NCBI GenBank assembly: GCA_963739235.1
Contig: CAVTZY010000019.1
Span: 34,240 to 98,239, forward strand
Origin: JAFNAG01 sp963739235
Lineage (GTDB): Bacteria > Acidobacteriota > UBA6911
DNA length: 64,000 bases
Direction: 5' to 3'
The notes beneath the pieces are model-generated. The model worked only from the letters and a program-made list of their open reading frames with translations. It did not search any database and was not told where the DNA came from. Below, in pieces: positions 25,576-34,440 of this stretch. Both the position numbers and the translations under genes were made by a program. Every line of letters starts with the position of its first letter. Position 1 is the first letter of the stretch.

Positions 25576-28435
25576 AGGACGCCTCCATTATCGGTGCAGG
25601 TTTAATCACCGGCTTCTGTTCCATCTCGGGTTCAGGTTTCATTACGTTCTTGTGTTCTTCCCAGGGGTTGACTCCAGGTGCGAATTCATGTTCCGTCTCT
25701 GGTTTCTGCATCGAAGGCGCCGGCGCAATCCTCAGCTGCTCCCATTGCCGGTGCACGTACAGGGCCGCGTGCCTTACAAGCCGGCAGGCTGCCTCAAATC
25801 CTCGATAGAGTCCTGGTCTCAAACCGGGCTGCAACCTCCGCGCAAGCTCTGATGCCGACTGCCGGGCACCGGATCGAGCCACGGACTCGCGAAGCGATTC
25901 CTTGTCGCTCGTAATCACCTGGACGCTCTCTCTGCCGCGCGATGCGGCGACGTAAAACAGCTCCTTCCGCATGCCGTCGGCCGAGATAATCACCGAATCC
26001 ACGGATTTCCCCTGGCTCCGATGCGCGGTAACCCCGTATCCGTGAGTGAACTGCCTGAAGTCGTCCGGCAGGATGCGTCCGTCCACAAGGTGCACCCGTT
26101 TCCGGGAATCGATCCGGTCCACGGTGACTACCTCACCGTTGACGGCACGAAACCCAGCCTCCTGCCGGTTGACGGTGAGCAGGAGTTTATCCCCGGCAGC
26201 GATTTCAAGATCGTGCTGTTCACAGACGTCGAAGCTCTTCGCCTGCCTGGCGGTTAGCAGCCGCTCCTCTCCCGAAGAGTTCCGAACCGTCACGCCTTGG
26301 CTCGTCACTTGCGCAACTTCCATTGACTCGTTCTTTCTGATTCCCTTGACCGCGCGGTGAAACACGAGGATCTGGCCCGGGCGGAAGTTGCCAAGGTCAC
26401 GCTTCTGTGCCGTGGTCCAGTTCAGAGAAACGATCTTTCCGACCTGAACGCCCTGGCCGAGCTTTCCTGAGCGTTTCCGGTCTGTCCGGATCGCTTCCGT
26501 GACGCGGTCGATCTCTTCATGAGTGGCGCACACAGCAAGGGCTGTCCGGCCCTTTTCCTCGGCTTCGGCAAAGGCCTGTGCCACCGCCTGCGGACGATCG
26601 AGCCAGGTCACCTCACGCACGGCGCCCATGGATTCTAGCTTGCCGAGACCCCGGTCCGGGTCGCGCCGCAGTTCCTTGATGGCCTCGCGATAGTCTTGCG
26701 TGATCTGTCGCTTTACCTGCTGCAACTCCACGCTCTGCAGGCGTGATTCCTTCTCCAGGATGCGAAGAGCATCGCAGGCTTCGACGCTCTGGATCTGTTT
26801 CGTATCGCCGCTGAAGACGATTCGTGCGCAGTGTAGGTTGGCCAGCCGCAGCAACTCCCACATCTGGCGCCCGGAGACCATGCCGGCTTCGTCGACGATT
26901 ACGACCTGATTGGTCAACCGGGCCTGGAGATTTCCGTCCTGCAGGAGCCGTTCGATGGTGACCGCGTCCTTGAACCCGACTTTGAGTAATTCTTCGACAG
27001 CGCTCCGCGTTGGAGCCACGGCAAGCAGCTTTTGCCCGGACTCGATCAGCACTCGCCGCAGCTCCGCGAGAGTCGCCGTCTTGCCGGTCCCGGCGGCGCC
27101 ACGGACGTTAACGGCGCGATCACGCGAGTCGAGTACGAACTCCACAACCCGCCTCTGTTCCTGGTTTAGTCGGGCCGCAGGTCCAAACTGAAGGCTTCCG
27201 CCCAGCCGGGTACAGGCGCCGATGCCGCGATTGATGAAATCGATCATCTCACGTTCACGCCGGAGGCTTGCGTTCGTAGCAATCTCACCGCCGGAGCGTA
27301 GGATCGATGCTGAGGATTCTTCAAGGGCAAGCGAGCTCTTCAATTCCTGGTAGCTGATTCTGCCGCGGCCATGCCGGAGAGCTTCGGTGAGGATCTCATG
27401 ATCCCGTGCGACCGACACTCGCTCAAAAACATGATCCTTGGCATATTGAAGCGAAAGCTCGCTATGGTCGAGTGCGATCTCGGCAGCGCGTGCTTTTGCA
27501 GCCAGGTTGTTCAACAGTGGGGCCTCGTCAGAACTCAGGCGAGCGCGTTGGAACGCCTTGACTGCTTCCGTGGATATCTCGTGCAGCTTGTCGGCGCGGG
27601 AATCGCGAACGAGGACGGCGATTTCATTATCGGTAGGCGGGCGCCCCTTTTCTTCAATGAAACGGTTGACGGCTTCGTCCCGCTGCCGGCTGCGCTGGCT
27701 GAAACTTTTCAGGATTTCGTCGGGCACCCCCCTGATCTCGAAGCCGCGGTCCCGGCCCTTACCATCCCGCCGGTTCTCGATCTCATAACCGAGCTGCCGC
27801 GCTTCTCGTGCGAGCGCATTGCGATAGACCTCGGTCAGATAGGACCGCCGTTCATAAATGCCCGATGCCTGCAACGCTTTCCAGCGCCCCTCGATGTTGT
27901 CGTAAGTAAGGTTTGCGGCTACCGCGTGCGTGTGAAGCTGCGGATCCAACTCACGACTGGTGTCATGGTGATAAACGGCGACTACCAGGTTCCCCGTCGC
28001 GCGATCCTGATTGGCTCCCTTTTTTCGGATCCGGGCGGCGGCATTCAGCTCCAGTTCGTGCAGAGCTTCGGCCACCGCCCGCTGGTGAGCCTCGATGAGG
28101 CGCGCGTCACCGCCCGGACCGGCGAGCACGGAAACGGATTTCGGAGCCGAGATAGTGAAGTCGTACAGATGTCGGCCATGCGATTTCCGTGTACCATCTG
28201 CACCGATCCGGTCGGCGCTCCGGCGCTGGCGCAGGAACTCGCCTGTTTTGGGATCAAGCCCCTGGCGCAATGCCTCGAAATCAACCGGTTTCACTTCACC
28301 GCCGATTCCGAGCAACTCTGCGCCCTGCCCACACCAACGGCCGATGACGCGTTCTCCTTCGGCGTAGTAGTCGCTGTGCTCGAGGTGCCGGGAGGAATAC
28401 TCCTTCCCGTTAGACATGGCTCGAATGGTGAGCAT
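25553..28435 (-). CDS. MobF-family conjugative relaxase-helicase (TrwC/TraI)
   Basis: The ATG at 28435 (MLTIRAMSNGKEYSSRHLEH) opens a typical TrwC relaxase: catalytic Tyr region SDYYAEGE (about residue 22), APKSVSVLAG, and the metal-binding HUH motif in DPQLHTHAVAANLTYD (about 155-170). A superfamily I helicase follows: Walker A GAAGTGKT (about 450), VVIVDEAGM (about 515), FSGDTKQIQS, and motif VI region YGVTAHRSQGKS (about 830). At about 960 residues it has full length. It should nick an oriT and unwind the strand for transfer. No coupling protein or type IV secretion genes are in the window, so the unit is mobilizable at most. Confidence 0.93.
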   Translation of the reverse strand: MLTIRAMSNGKEYSSRHLEHSDYYAEGERVIGRWCGQGAELLGIGGEVKPVDFEALRQGLDPKTGEFLRQRRSADRIGADGTRKSHGRHLYDFTISAPKSVSVLAGPGGDARLIEAHQRAVAEALHELELNAAARIRKKGANQDRATGNLVVAVYHHDTSRELDPQLHTHAVAANLTYDNIEGRWKALQASGIYERRSYLTEVYRNALAREARQLGYEIENRRDGKGRDRGFEIRGVPDEILKSFSQRSRQRDEAVNRFIEEKGRPPTDNEIAVLVRDSRADKLHEISTEAVKAFQRARLSSDEAPLLNNLAAKARAAEIALDHSELSLQYAKDHVFERVSVARDHEILTEALRHGRGRISYQELKSSLALEESSASILRSGGEIATNASLRREREMIDFINRGIGACTRLGGSLQFGPAARLNQEQRRVVEFVLDSRDRAVNVRGAAGTGKTATLAELRRVLIESGQKLLAVAPTRSAVEELLKVGFKDAVTIERLLQDGNLQARLTNQVVIVDEAGMVSGRQMWELLRLANLHCARIVFSGDTKQIQSVEACDALRILEKESRLQSVELQQVKRQITQDYREAIKELRRDPDRGLGKLESMGAVREVTWLDRPQAVAQAFAEAEEKGRTALAVCATHEEIDRVTEAIRTDRKRSGKLGQGVQVGKIVSLNWTTAQKRDLGNFRPGQILVFHRAVKGIRKNESMEVAQVTSQGVTVRNSSGEERLLTARQAKSFDVCEQHDLEIAAGDKLLLTVNRQEAGFRAVNGEVVTVDRIDSRKRVHLVDGRILPDDFRQFTHGYGVTAHRSQGKSVDSVIISADGMRKELFYVAASRGRESVQVITSDKESLRESVARSGARQSASELARRLQPGLRPGLYRGFEAACRLVRHAALYVHRQWEQLRIAPAPSMQKPETEHEFAPGVNPWEEHKNVMKPEPEMEQKPVIKPAPIMEASCDLDFDR

Positions 28436-28495
28436 CAATCCAATTCCTATTTCTCACTCTTGGATTTGACCGGGGGCGTTGATGCGCTCGACCTT

Positions 28496-29197
28496 TTAGA
28501 CCGGTTGATCCAGCTGATGCATGAAGAGAGCGCCGGCAAAAAAGCCCAGCACCAGCGCTACCACCGTGAGCACGAACACCGACCACCAGTACTGCGCGCG
28601 GAAACCGGTCGACAGTTGCCTTGCCGCCCGGCCGGCTGAGTCTGCAGCCCTGACAATTGCCTGATCCAAGCTGATGATGGCTTCGCCCGCTTTCTTGACG
28701 GCGCCGCGATAGGAACTGCCAAGATCATCGGCGGCGGCAGCGAACTGTCCGTTTGTCTCTTTGATCCGATTCGCGATCGCTCCGAGCCTGGCCGCGGTGT
28801 CGGGAATCGTTGATTTGATGAAGGCTTCCTGCAGCTTCTTGTCGATTTCGGCCACGATCGTCTCGGGGGAAAGCCCGGCCGCGATAAACCCGGGCAGCTG
28901 CAGAAGCCGCTGGTCAAGCCGCTCCAGAGATGACTTATTGTCCTGGAACGACCTTTCCAGCCGCTCGATCTTGCCCGAGAAGAGTTTGTCCAGCTGCTCG
29001 CGTTCCTTAACGACCCGTTCCGGTACCTGCTCCATCAGCAGTGTCAGAAACTGCATAGCGCGCAGAATCCGGAGCATCTCGTCGTTTTCCGGAAGCGAGC
29101 GGCAATGCCTCAGCTCCTTGTAGTATTCCGACCTCACCTCGAGCGGGAGCATGGCGCCGATGCGGTCAATCAGGTCCGGTTTGGCCGCATCGGTCAT
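28496..29197 (-). CDS. Coiled-coil protein with C-terminal membrane anchor
   Basis: The 233-residue protein has long helices with heptad-like spacing (ERVVKEREQLDKLFSGKIER, LERSFQDNKSSLERLDQRLL) and ends in a single membrane segment (WWSVFVLTVVALVLGFFAGA) close to the C-terminus. Its ATG overlaps the stop of the ParA-like gene (ATGA), and the relaxase gene follows 60 bp later. The topology, with a large cytoplasmic coiled coil on one anchor, resembles accessory proteins of mobilization modules that link DNA processing to the membrane. No known family recognised. Confidence 0.7.
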   Translation of the reverse strand: MTDAAKPDLIDRIGAMLPLEVRSEYYKELRHCRSLPENDEMLRILRAMQFLTLLMEQVPERVVKEREQLDKLFSGKIERLERSFQDNKSSLERLDQRLLQLPGFIAAGLSPETIVAEIDKKLQEAFIKSTIPDTAARLGAIANRIKETNGQFAAAADDLGSSYRGAVKKAGEAIISLDQAIVRAADSAGRAARQLSTGFRAQYWWSVFVLTVVALVLGFFAGALFMHQLDQPV

Positions 29198-29955
29198 GGC
29201 AGGAGCAGCTCCTTCACGGTATCGATCTCGGCGAACATCCGTCGGCGGTAGCTCTGTGCTCTCATGATGAGCGATGACCTTTCCAGCTCGGGCGCCGGAG
29301 TCTTCCGTTCGGCTACCAACCCAAGGGTGACGCCGTGGTTGCGGGTTGCGTTTTCCAGCTCCGGCAAACGGTAATCCATCCGGACCACAGCCGGATGGAA
29401 AAGTCGCCGGAACTCCTCAGCCTGGTGGCTTTCGCGCCAGTAGGTGAACCCAGCGTGCTCGGTGATGCTGTTTTCGACCACAAGATAGGTCACCCGGTTC
29501 TGAAGGTTCGCAGCCCAGGCAAGGACGCTTTCGACGCTGGCCGGATCGGACGTGACGATGCCGACAGCGGTAAAGAGAATACCGGCATTTTTGACGTCCT
29601 CGTACATCCGCTCAAACCAGTCGTAGGTGACCTGGCCCGAACCGGAACCCATGTCGGCCAGAATCACCGGGGGGCCGTCCATGAGGCAATCCACAAAGCC
29701 GTCGAGCCCGGCAGGCGTGTGAATGTTCAGCTTGGGCGCCCGGCTGCCGTAAAAGTGCGCGAGCGAGCCGCGCGCCTTGTTCTCCGTGTCGAGGTCGAGC
29801 AGCTGAATCTGAATCCCGTTCGAATCGAACCAGTTGACCAGACCAAGCATGAAGCTCGTCTTGCCGACGCCTCCTTTCCCGCCCATGGTCAAAATGATCC
29901 TTTTCTTTGCGATCGCGGCCTCAGGAAGGGCATTCTCAAATCTGTCCATACTCAT
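29194..29955 (-). CDS. ParA/MinD-like ATPase
   Basis: I start at ATG 29955, which has GGGAGG 5 bases upstream; the longer open frame is not supported. The deviant Walker A GGKGGVGKTS (about residues 20-29) with its signature Lys marks the ParA/MinD/SIMIBI class. LDLDTENKARGSL and VILADMGSGSGQ supply the Walker A' and B regions. It may place the element or a transfer complex in the cell, or keep the excised form stable. No ParB partner is seen; the coiled-coil membrane protein encoded right after it could be the partner instead. Confidence 0.82.
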   Translation of the reverse strand: MSMDRFENALPEAAIAKKRIILTMGGKGGVGKTSFMLGLVNWFDSNGIQIQLLDLDTENKARGSLAHFYGSRAPKLNIHTPAGLDGFVDCLMDGPPVILADMGSGSGQVTYDWFERMYEDVKNAGILFTAVGIVTSDPASVESVLAWAANLQNRVTYLVVENSITEHAGFTYWRESHQAEEFRRLFHPAVVRMDYRLPELENATRNHGVTLGLVAERKTPAPELERSSLIMRAQSYRRRMFAEIDTVKELLLP

Positions 29956-30160
29956 GCCTCCCTTTGGTAAGCAAATTCGTATGACCGCTGGCTTGAGCAC
30001 GCTCTTTGATCCAATCCTCAACCTCACTTTCGAGCCAGGCTGCGGCCATTTTCCCAATGCGCCGGCTTTGTGGAAAGCGCCCCTCGCGCATCATGCGCCA
30101 GATGGTGGTTCTGCCGAGGGGAATCAATTGCCGGAGTTCTTTGAATCTGATGTATCTCAT
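29936..30160 (-). CDS. AlpA-family excisionase/regulator
   Basis: The 74-residue protein has the AlpA/MerR-like winged-helix pattern: YIRFKELRQLIPLGRTTIWR, MMREGRFPQSRRIG, AAAWLESEVEDWIKERA. Such proteins activate integrase genes or act as excisionases of integrative elements. The gene is first in the minus-strand operon and overlaps the ParA-like gene by 20 bases. Repeated sequences upstream (30250-30500) could be its binding sites. Confidence 0.85.
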   Translation of the reverse strand: MRYIRFKELRQLIPLGRTTIWRMMREGRFPQSRRIGKMAAAWLESEVEDWIKERAQASGHTNLLTKGRHEYGQI

Positions 30161-30249
30161 TTAGAATCTCCTGTGTTGCGTAATTTGGTGAACACGTTTC
30201 GTGACTTTTCATCGCGTACTGATGGGCAGGTCCCGAAGGGATTGCTGAA

Positions 30250-30500
30250 TCCCAGCGCAGACTTCCCCTTTCACTAAACAAGGGCCGATAAAATGCCAAA
30301 TACTTACCCCAGCAAATCTGGATTGTTGGTTTTTGGGCTTGATCCGTCGTTGTCTCGATTGTTTGCTCGGGAAACCGCCGTTGGATTTTTCACATGCAGT
30401 ACCGCGGAAGTGATCTGCCCGCGGCCATAGAGGCGGGATTAGAGAGCGGAGGACTTTCCCCCTCATCATAAAAGAGCCCAGAATCAGCCAAAAACTTACC
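30250..30500. repeat. Two imperfect direct repeats upstream of the AlpA operon
   Basis: GACTTCCCCTTTCACTAAAC...CCAAATACTTACCCC (30258-30310) and GACTTTCCCCCTCATCATAA...CCAAAAACTTACCCG (about 30450-30502) share most positions over about 52 bp. They lie in a non-coding gap of 1.18 kb (30161-31336). They might be iterons, an origin of transfer or AlpA operators. The rest of the gap holds only the tRNA-like pieces listed below. Confidence 0.5.
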
Positions 30501-30848
30501 CGTTGAGCGAACCAAAATGTCGTTATTTTGCCCAGACGGTTTCGGACGGTTTCATGATCGATGGGCGTTCGATTCCCCATTCCATGTCAAGATTGGGGAG
30601 GCCTTGCAATGCATCGGCGGTTTCAGCCCATTGCTGTGCGGTGGATCGTGCAGGGTGGTTTGGACGGCATCGGAAGCCAGCGGTGTGATTCGTGTGGACC
30701 TTGTTTGCGGGAAGCACAAGTTCGAGGCAGCGCGATGGAGGCGCAATGGGTGATGAGGAAGCGCATTACCGGGGAAGAATCGCTATCCCCTGTGCCGCCA
30801 AAAGCCCGTTTCCGGGATGTGAGGAAATCCGTAAATCATTAGTTCTCG

Positions 30849-30883
30849 GGTGAGCTCAGCAGGACTCGAATGGGACCCGCTGA
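30849..30883 (-). repeat. Degenerate tRNA 3'-half (old attachment site)
   Basis: CTCAGCAGGACTCGAATGGG followed by ACCCGCTGATTGG parallels the better-kept copy at 31048-31096 (CCCAGCAGGACTTGAACCTG, CGACCCGCTGATTATG). Two such pieces 200 bp apart suggest repeated integration at one tRNA site. Confidence 0.5.
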
Positions 30884-31047
30884 TTGGACCGTGCCGCCGG
30901 TTCGGGGTCGCCCGAACGAGCCCGACTTTGCGAAACCCGGATCCTTTTCGCCGATTGTTATGCTGATAGTCGTACCCCTCTTGTTAACCCGATGTTAACC
31001 AGAGGCTATTCGCGTCTTTTGTCTGAATCTGTAAGTCTTTTGTTTTG

Positions 31048-31096
31048 TGGTGGGCCCAGCAGGACTTGAACCTGCGACCCGCTGATTATGAGTCGG
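31048..31096 (-). repeat. tRNA 3'-half with CAT anticodon, attachment site core
   Basis: On the minus strand it reads CTCATAATCAGCGGGTCGCA, then GGTTCAAGTCCTGCTGGGCC and CACCA. This is a complete T arm (GCAGG-TTCAAGT-CCTGC), the acceptor 3' strand with CCA, and the CAT anticodon of a Met or Ile2 tRNA. The 5' half is missing, so it is not a functional tRNA. Such a fragment, 240 bp before an integrase gene, is the usual att site left by a tRNA-targeting element. Confidence 0.78.
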
Positions 31097-31336
31097 TAAA
31101 TTCCGTACTTTCTGCATCTTCCAGCAACCGCGAGAAACAACATTTCATCCAGGCAAAATGCTGGATAAACCTTTGATTCCTTTGTAGAATAAGGATTCGT
31201 GAGGGTTCTCATTGTTTCATTGTGTAATAGGAACTTTGTTTCTTGAAGTTAACGACAGTTGGAACCCCGGTGGAACCCCAGAAAGTGGCAGGTCGAAATT
31301 TAAGGACCTCCAGATTCGCGAGATAAAAGGTCAGAA

Positions 31337-32566
31337 ATGCCGAAAATCAACTTCACGGTGAGAAAATTGGACAGCCTCAAGCCACAGGCGACGCGTGTCG
31401 ATTATTATGATACTTCCCTGCCCGGATTCATATTGCGCGTGGCTCCCAGCGGCGAAAAGGTCTTTTCGGTGATGTATCGAATTGGGGGTTATCGACGGCG
31501 CTATACGCTTGGAGGATTCCCCGTGCTACAGCTCGTTGACGCGCGTAAGCGGGCAAGGGATGCCCTGGAACTCGTGCGGCGCGGCATCGATCCAGTCGAG
31601 GAGCAGAAACGACGGGAGGAAGCGGAGGTTGTGCGTCGCGTGGAAGGGTTCACCTTCGAGTTTTTGGCTAAGAAATTCCTGGAAGAACACGTGAGCAAAC
31701 TGCGTTCGGCACGTGAGGTGAGGAGGTCTTTCAACCAGTACCTCCTGCCCCAGTTTGGAAAGACCAAAGCCAGGGAGTTAAAGAGGTCGGCGGTGCGCGA
31801 CTATCTGGACAACATGGGGAAGACGAGACCTGTGATGGCGAACAGGTGCTTGGCCTACGTGCGCAAAATGTACAACTGGGCGCTGTCAAAAGATCTCGTG
31901 GAAGTCAGCCCGGTCTCCGGAATCCCTCGCCCTGGAGCCGAGCGAAAGCGGGACCGCGTCCTGTCGGAAGCTGAAATCAAAGCGATCTGGAAGGCGCTCG
32001 ACAAAGAGCGGCTAATCCCGGCCGCGGCCTTCCGCCTCCGTCTGCTGACGGCTCAACGAGGGGGCGAGGTGCACTCCATGCGTTGGAAGGATATCGACGG
32101 TGACTGGTGGACTATTCCGTCGGAGTTTTCCAAAAACAAGCTGAGTCACAGAGTCCCACTTTCGCCGCAGGCACAAAGGATCATTGATCAAGTCCAGTCG
32201 GCCACGGACTTGCAGGATTCGAAAGCTGAACGGCCTCGCAGCGAATGGGTATTTCCAAACCCGGCAAACAGGGCTGAGCACGTCGGAGAAATGCAGAAGC
32301 TGGTGCAACGGGTCCGACGGGCCTCAGAGGTTTCCTATCGGGCACACGATTTCAGACGTACTGCGGCAAGCATGATGGCAGGAATGGGCGTGCCTAGACT
32401 GGTGATCGGCAAAATCCTGAACCATGTCGAAACAGGCGTTACCAGTGTGTACGACCGCCACAGTTATGATCAGGAAAAGCGGGAAGCACTCAATGCGTGG
32501 GGTGCACGACTTACCCGGATTGTCAGCGACCTTGAGCTTGTGAGGATTGAAGATGGCGAGGCGTAG
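31337..32566 (+). CDS. int: Tyrosine integrase, P4-like with arm-binding domain
   Basis: The 409-residue protein has the N-terminal arm-DNA-binding domain of P4-type integrases (DUF4102-like: VDYYDTSLPGFILRVAPSGE, YRRRYTLGGFPVLQLVDARK). A SAM-like core-binding region comes next, then the catalytic domain. Conserved residues are visible: Arg in LLTAQRGGEVHSMRW, His-x-x-Arg in YRAHDFRRTAASMM, and the region LNHVETGVTSVYDRHSY with the nucleophile Tyr. It integrates at and excises from the tRNA-derived site at 31.05 kb. It reads into the element, as is usual. Confidence 0.93.
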   Translation: MPKINFTVRKLDSLKPQATRVDYYDTSLPGFILRVAPSGEKVFSVMYRIGGYRRRYTLGGFPVLQLVDARKRARDALELVRRGIDPVEEQKRREEAEVVRRVEGFTFEFLAKKFLEEHVSKLRSAREVRRSFNQYLLPQFGKTKARELKRSAVRDYLDNMGKTRPVMANRCLAYVRKMYNWALSKDLVEVSPVSGIPRPGAERKRDRVLSEAEIKAIWKALDKERLIPAAAFRLRLLTAQRGGEVHSMRWKDIDGDWWTIPSEFSKNKLSHRVPLSPQAQRIIDQVQSATDLQDSKAERPRSEWVFPNPANRAEHVGEMQKLVQRVRRASEVSYRAHDFRRTAASMMAGMGVPRLVIGKILNHVETGVTSVYDRHSYDQEKREALNAWGARLTRIVSDLELVRIEDGEA

Positions 32567-32632
32567 CGCAGGGATTTCTTGAGTCCCATGCCAAATAAAG
32601 CTCGCTGCCGCGCCCCGTGTTATGACATAATT

Positions 32633-32649
32633 GTTCAAAAAAGTTGAAC
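32633..32649 (+). promoter_or_regulatory. Inverted repeat, likely AbiEi operator
   Basis: GTTCAA-AAAAG-TTGAAC lies 4 bases before the ATG at 32654. AbiEi-type antitoxins are known to repress their own promoters by binding inverted repeats. The assignment to this gene is by position. Confidence 0.5.
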
Positions 32650-32653
32650 CTTT

Positions 32654-33310
32654 ATGCGAGACAAGTCCAGGCCGAACGACAATCAGCGTCGCCTCTATGA
32701 ACTGGCCGAAAGCCAGGGCGGGTATTTTACTGCCAATCAGGCAGGAAAACTCGGTTACGGCGCCAGCAAGAGAAACTATCATGTCGGCGCCGGAAATTGG
32801 ATCCGCGAGGCGCGTGGCATTTTTCGTCTGGCTCTCTTCCCCAAACCCGAAAGGCCTGACCTGATTCTGTGGTGGCTCTGGTCGCATGACCGATCGGGGC
32901 AACCTCTTGGCGTGTTCAGCCACCGCACGGCCCTGGCTCTGCACGACCTCACAGATTTGATGCCTGCACGAATCGAAATGATCGTCCCCCAAAAATTCCG
33001 CCGCGGTGCGCCGATCCCGCCAGTGCTTATCCTCCACCACGCTGACTTGAGCCCGGAGGAGATCGAGCGTATCGACCATGTTCCCGTAACCATCCCTCTC
33101 CGCGCGATCTTTGATCTATGGCAATCCGGGGAAATATCGCAAAGCATTCTTCGTTCCGCATTCCAAAAAGCAACGGATCAGGGAAAAATCACGAAAAAGC
33201 AGCTCCGGGCAGCGTCGAAATATGCGGGATGGGAACAAGTGGCTGCCTCACTTATGGGGAAAGCCGCCAAGAAGAGAGTGGGAAAAGCCTTATTCGGCGC
33301 TCGCTGCTGA
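32654..33310 (+). CDS. AbiEi-like antitoxin/transcriptional regulator
   Basis: The 218-residue protein has an N-terminal winged-helix part (YELAESQGGYFTANQAGKLG, YHVGAGNWIREARGIFRLAL) and the C-terminal domain of AbiEi antitoxins (GVFSHRTALALHDLTDLMPA, VPVTIPLRAIFDLWQSGEIS). In type IV systems an AbiEii nucleotidyltransferase toxin follows. Here no such gene follows: the next 340 bp hold only short out-of-frame remnants. It is therefore an orphan antitoxin or a stand-alone regulator of the element. A small inverted repeat overlaps its promoter region. Confidence 0.82.
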   Translation: MRDKSRPNDNQRRLYELAESQGGYFTANQAGKLGYGASKRNYHVGAGNWIREARGIFRLALFPKPERPDLILWWLWSHDRSGQPLGVFSHRTALALHDLTDLMPARIEMIVPQKFRRGAPIPPVLILHHADLSPEEIERIDHVPVTIPLRAIFDLWQSGEISQSILRSAFQKATDQGKITKKQLRAASKYAGWEQVAASLMGKAAKKRVGKALFGARC

Positions 33311-33651
33311 ATGCGAACTCGACACGGATCTCGATCTGGCTTTCAAAATCGTTGATACATTCTATCGTTCCCTCCAGAAATCGGAGAATCCACAGGGTCA
33401 TCAACACCGGTAAGAAAGAGCTCTATTGACCGAGGATGTCATCTGCTTGAACGGTTACATGAGATAGATCCCGCATGTGGGGGGCTTGATCTCGACCTTT
33501 TTGGTGGCGGCAGACTGCTTTTCGGTTCAGCACCAGGTGATGATAAGATCAAAAGTGAACCAGCCCGGCTAGCCTGATCAGCGAAAAGCGGTCGCTTCCC
33601 GAACCGCCTGCCGGGCCTTCTCCGATCGGGACCACGCGGGAAGGTGGGCGC
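33311..33651 (+). other. Non-coding gap of 341 bp with a possible gene remnant
   Basis: A short frame here encodes ELDTDLDLAFKIVDTFYRSL, which looks like part of a real protein but has no start. I see no terminator, promoter or repeat. It may be the last trace of a lost toxin or other gene. Confidence 0.3.
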
Positions 33652-34398
33652 ATGTCAGACGAAGGTAAATGGGACCCTGTAAAAGCCGTAATCGTGCCCC
33701 TGGCTGAGCAAATGGAGGAATTCTCCAGGACGGCCTACCCTGCCAGCAGCTTTAATTCCCTGAAGTTCGACCGCGCCTTACTGAGGCTAGAGTATGAAAA
33801 ATGTCGCAGATTGTTGGAGTTCGACATCTCGCCGGCCTATGCCCGAGTCTTTCAGAGGACAATCATGGGCCCGATCATCCGCTTGAGGCGACTGGAAAGG
33901 ATGGTCATGCGTAAGCCGCCGGAGACCTGGTCTCAGGAATTCATAGATGAATACAACGAAATCTGGGAGGAGGTCGACCGTTCAGCCGATTGGCTGAGGC
34001 AACTGGCATGGATGATAGTGGCGAAAAGAGCCCATAAGAAAGAGGCATTGGAGGCAAAAAGGAACGCACCGGTTTCCTATGCCAACGAACTGACGCCATT
34101 GGATCAGCCCCCAGTAATGCGTCGCAAGAAAATGGGAGAGAAGACGCTTGCCATCATCGACGACTGCATCAAGAGGGGAAAGACCCCCATGCAGTGCCTG
34201 CTTAGAGAGCTCAAAAATATCGCCCACGATCGGTGGCTCGATGACTTGAGGGATGCCTTTCCTGACATCTGCAATTATGGGGACATCGCCAACCGCGACA
34301 ATCCTGCCCATGTCGATGCGTTCGACCGTTTCAAGAAAGTCTATTACCGCCGCAGGAATGCCCTGAAAGCGCAAGGCCTGCTCAAGACAAAGGAATAG
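33652..34398 (+). CDS. Hypothetical helical protein of the integrative element
   Basis: The 248-residue protein is largely helical and rich in Arg, Glu and Trp (RLRRLERMVMRKPPETWSQE, NEIWEEVDRSADWLRQLAWM), with a basic C-terminus (KKVYYRRRNALKAQGLLKTK). No signal peptide or membrane segment is present. The long unbroken frame and the even charge pattern support coding. It lies between the regulator and the replication genes of a P4-like element, where cargo or control genes are usual. Family not recognised. Confidence 0.65.
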   Translation: MSDEGKWDPVKAVIVPLAEQMEEFSRTAYPASSFNSLKFDRALLRLEYEKCRRLLEFDISPAYARVFQRTIMGPIIRLRRLERMVMRKPPETWSQEFIDEYNEIWEEVDRSADWLRQLAWMIVAKRAHKKEALEAKRNAPVSYANELTPLDQPPVMRRKKMGEKTLAIIDDCIKRGKTPMQCLLRELKNIAHDRWLDDLRDAFPDICNYGDIANRDNPAHVDAFDRFKKVYYRRRNALKAQGLLKTKE

Positions 34399-34440
34399 CC
34401 TCCGCAATAACCAGAATAGCATTCTGCATGATTCCACAGA

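Noticed and set aside
27371..28639. Plus-strand ORF of 422 residues
   Set aside because: It lies antisense to the MobF relaxase N-terminus, which has clear motifs; GC-rich DNA leaves such frames open.
31048..31096. A complete tRNA gene before the integrase
   Set aside because: Only the 3' half is present; no D arm or 5' acceptor strand precedes it.
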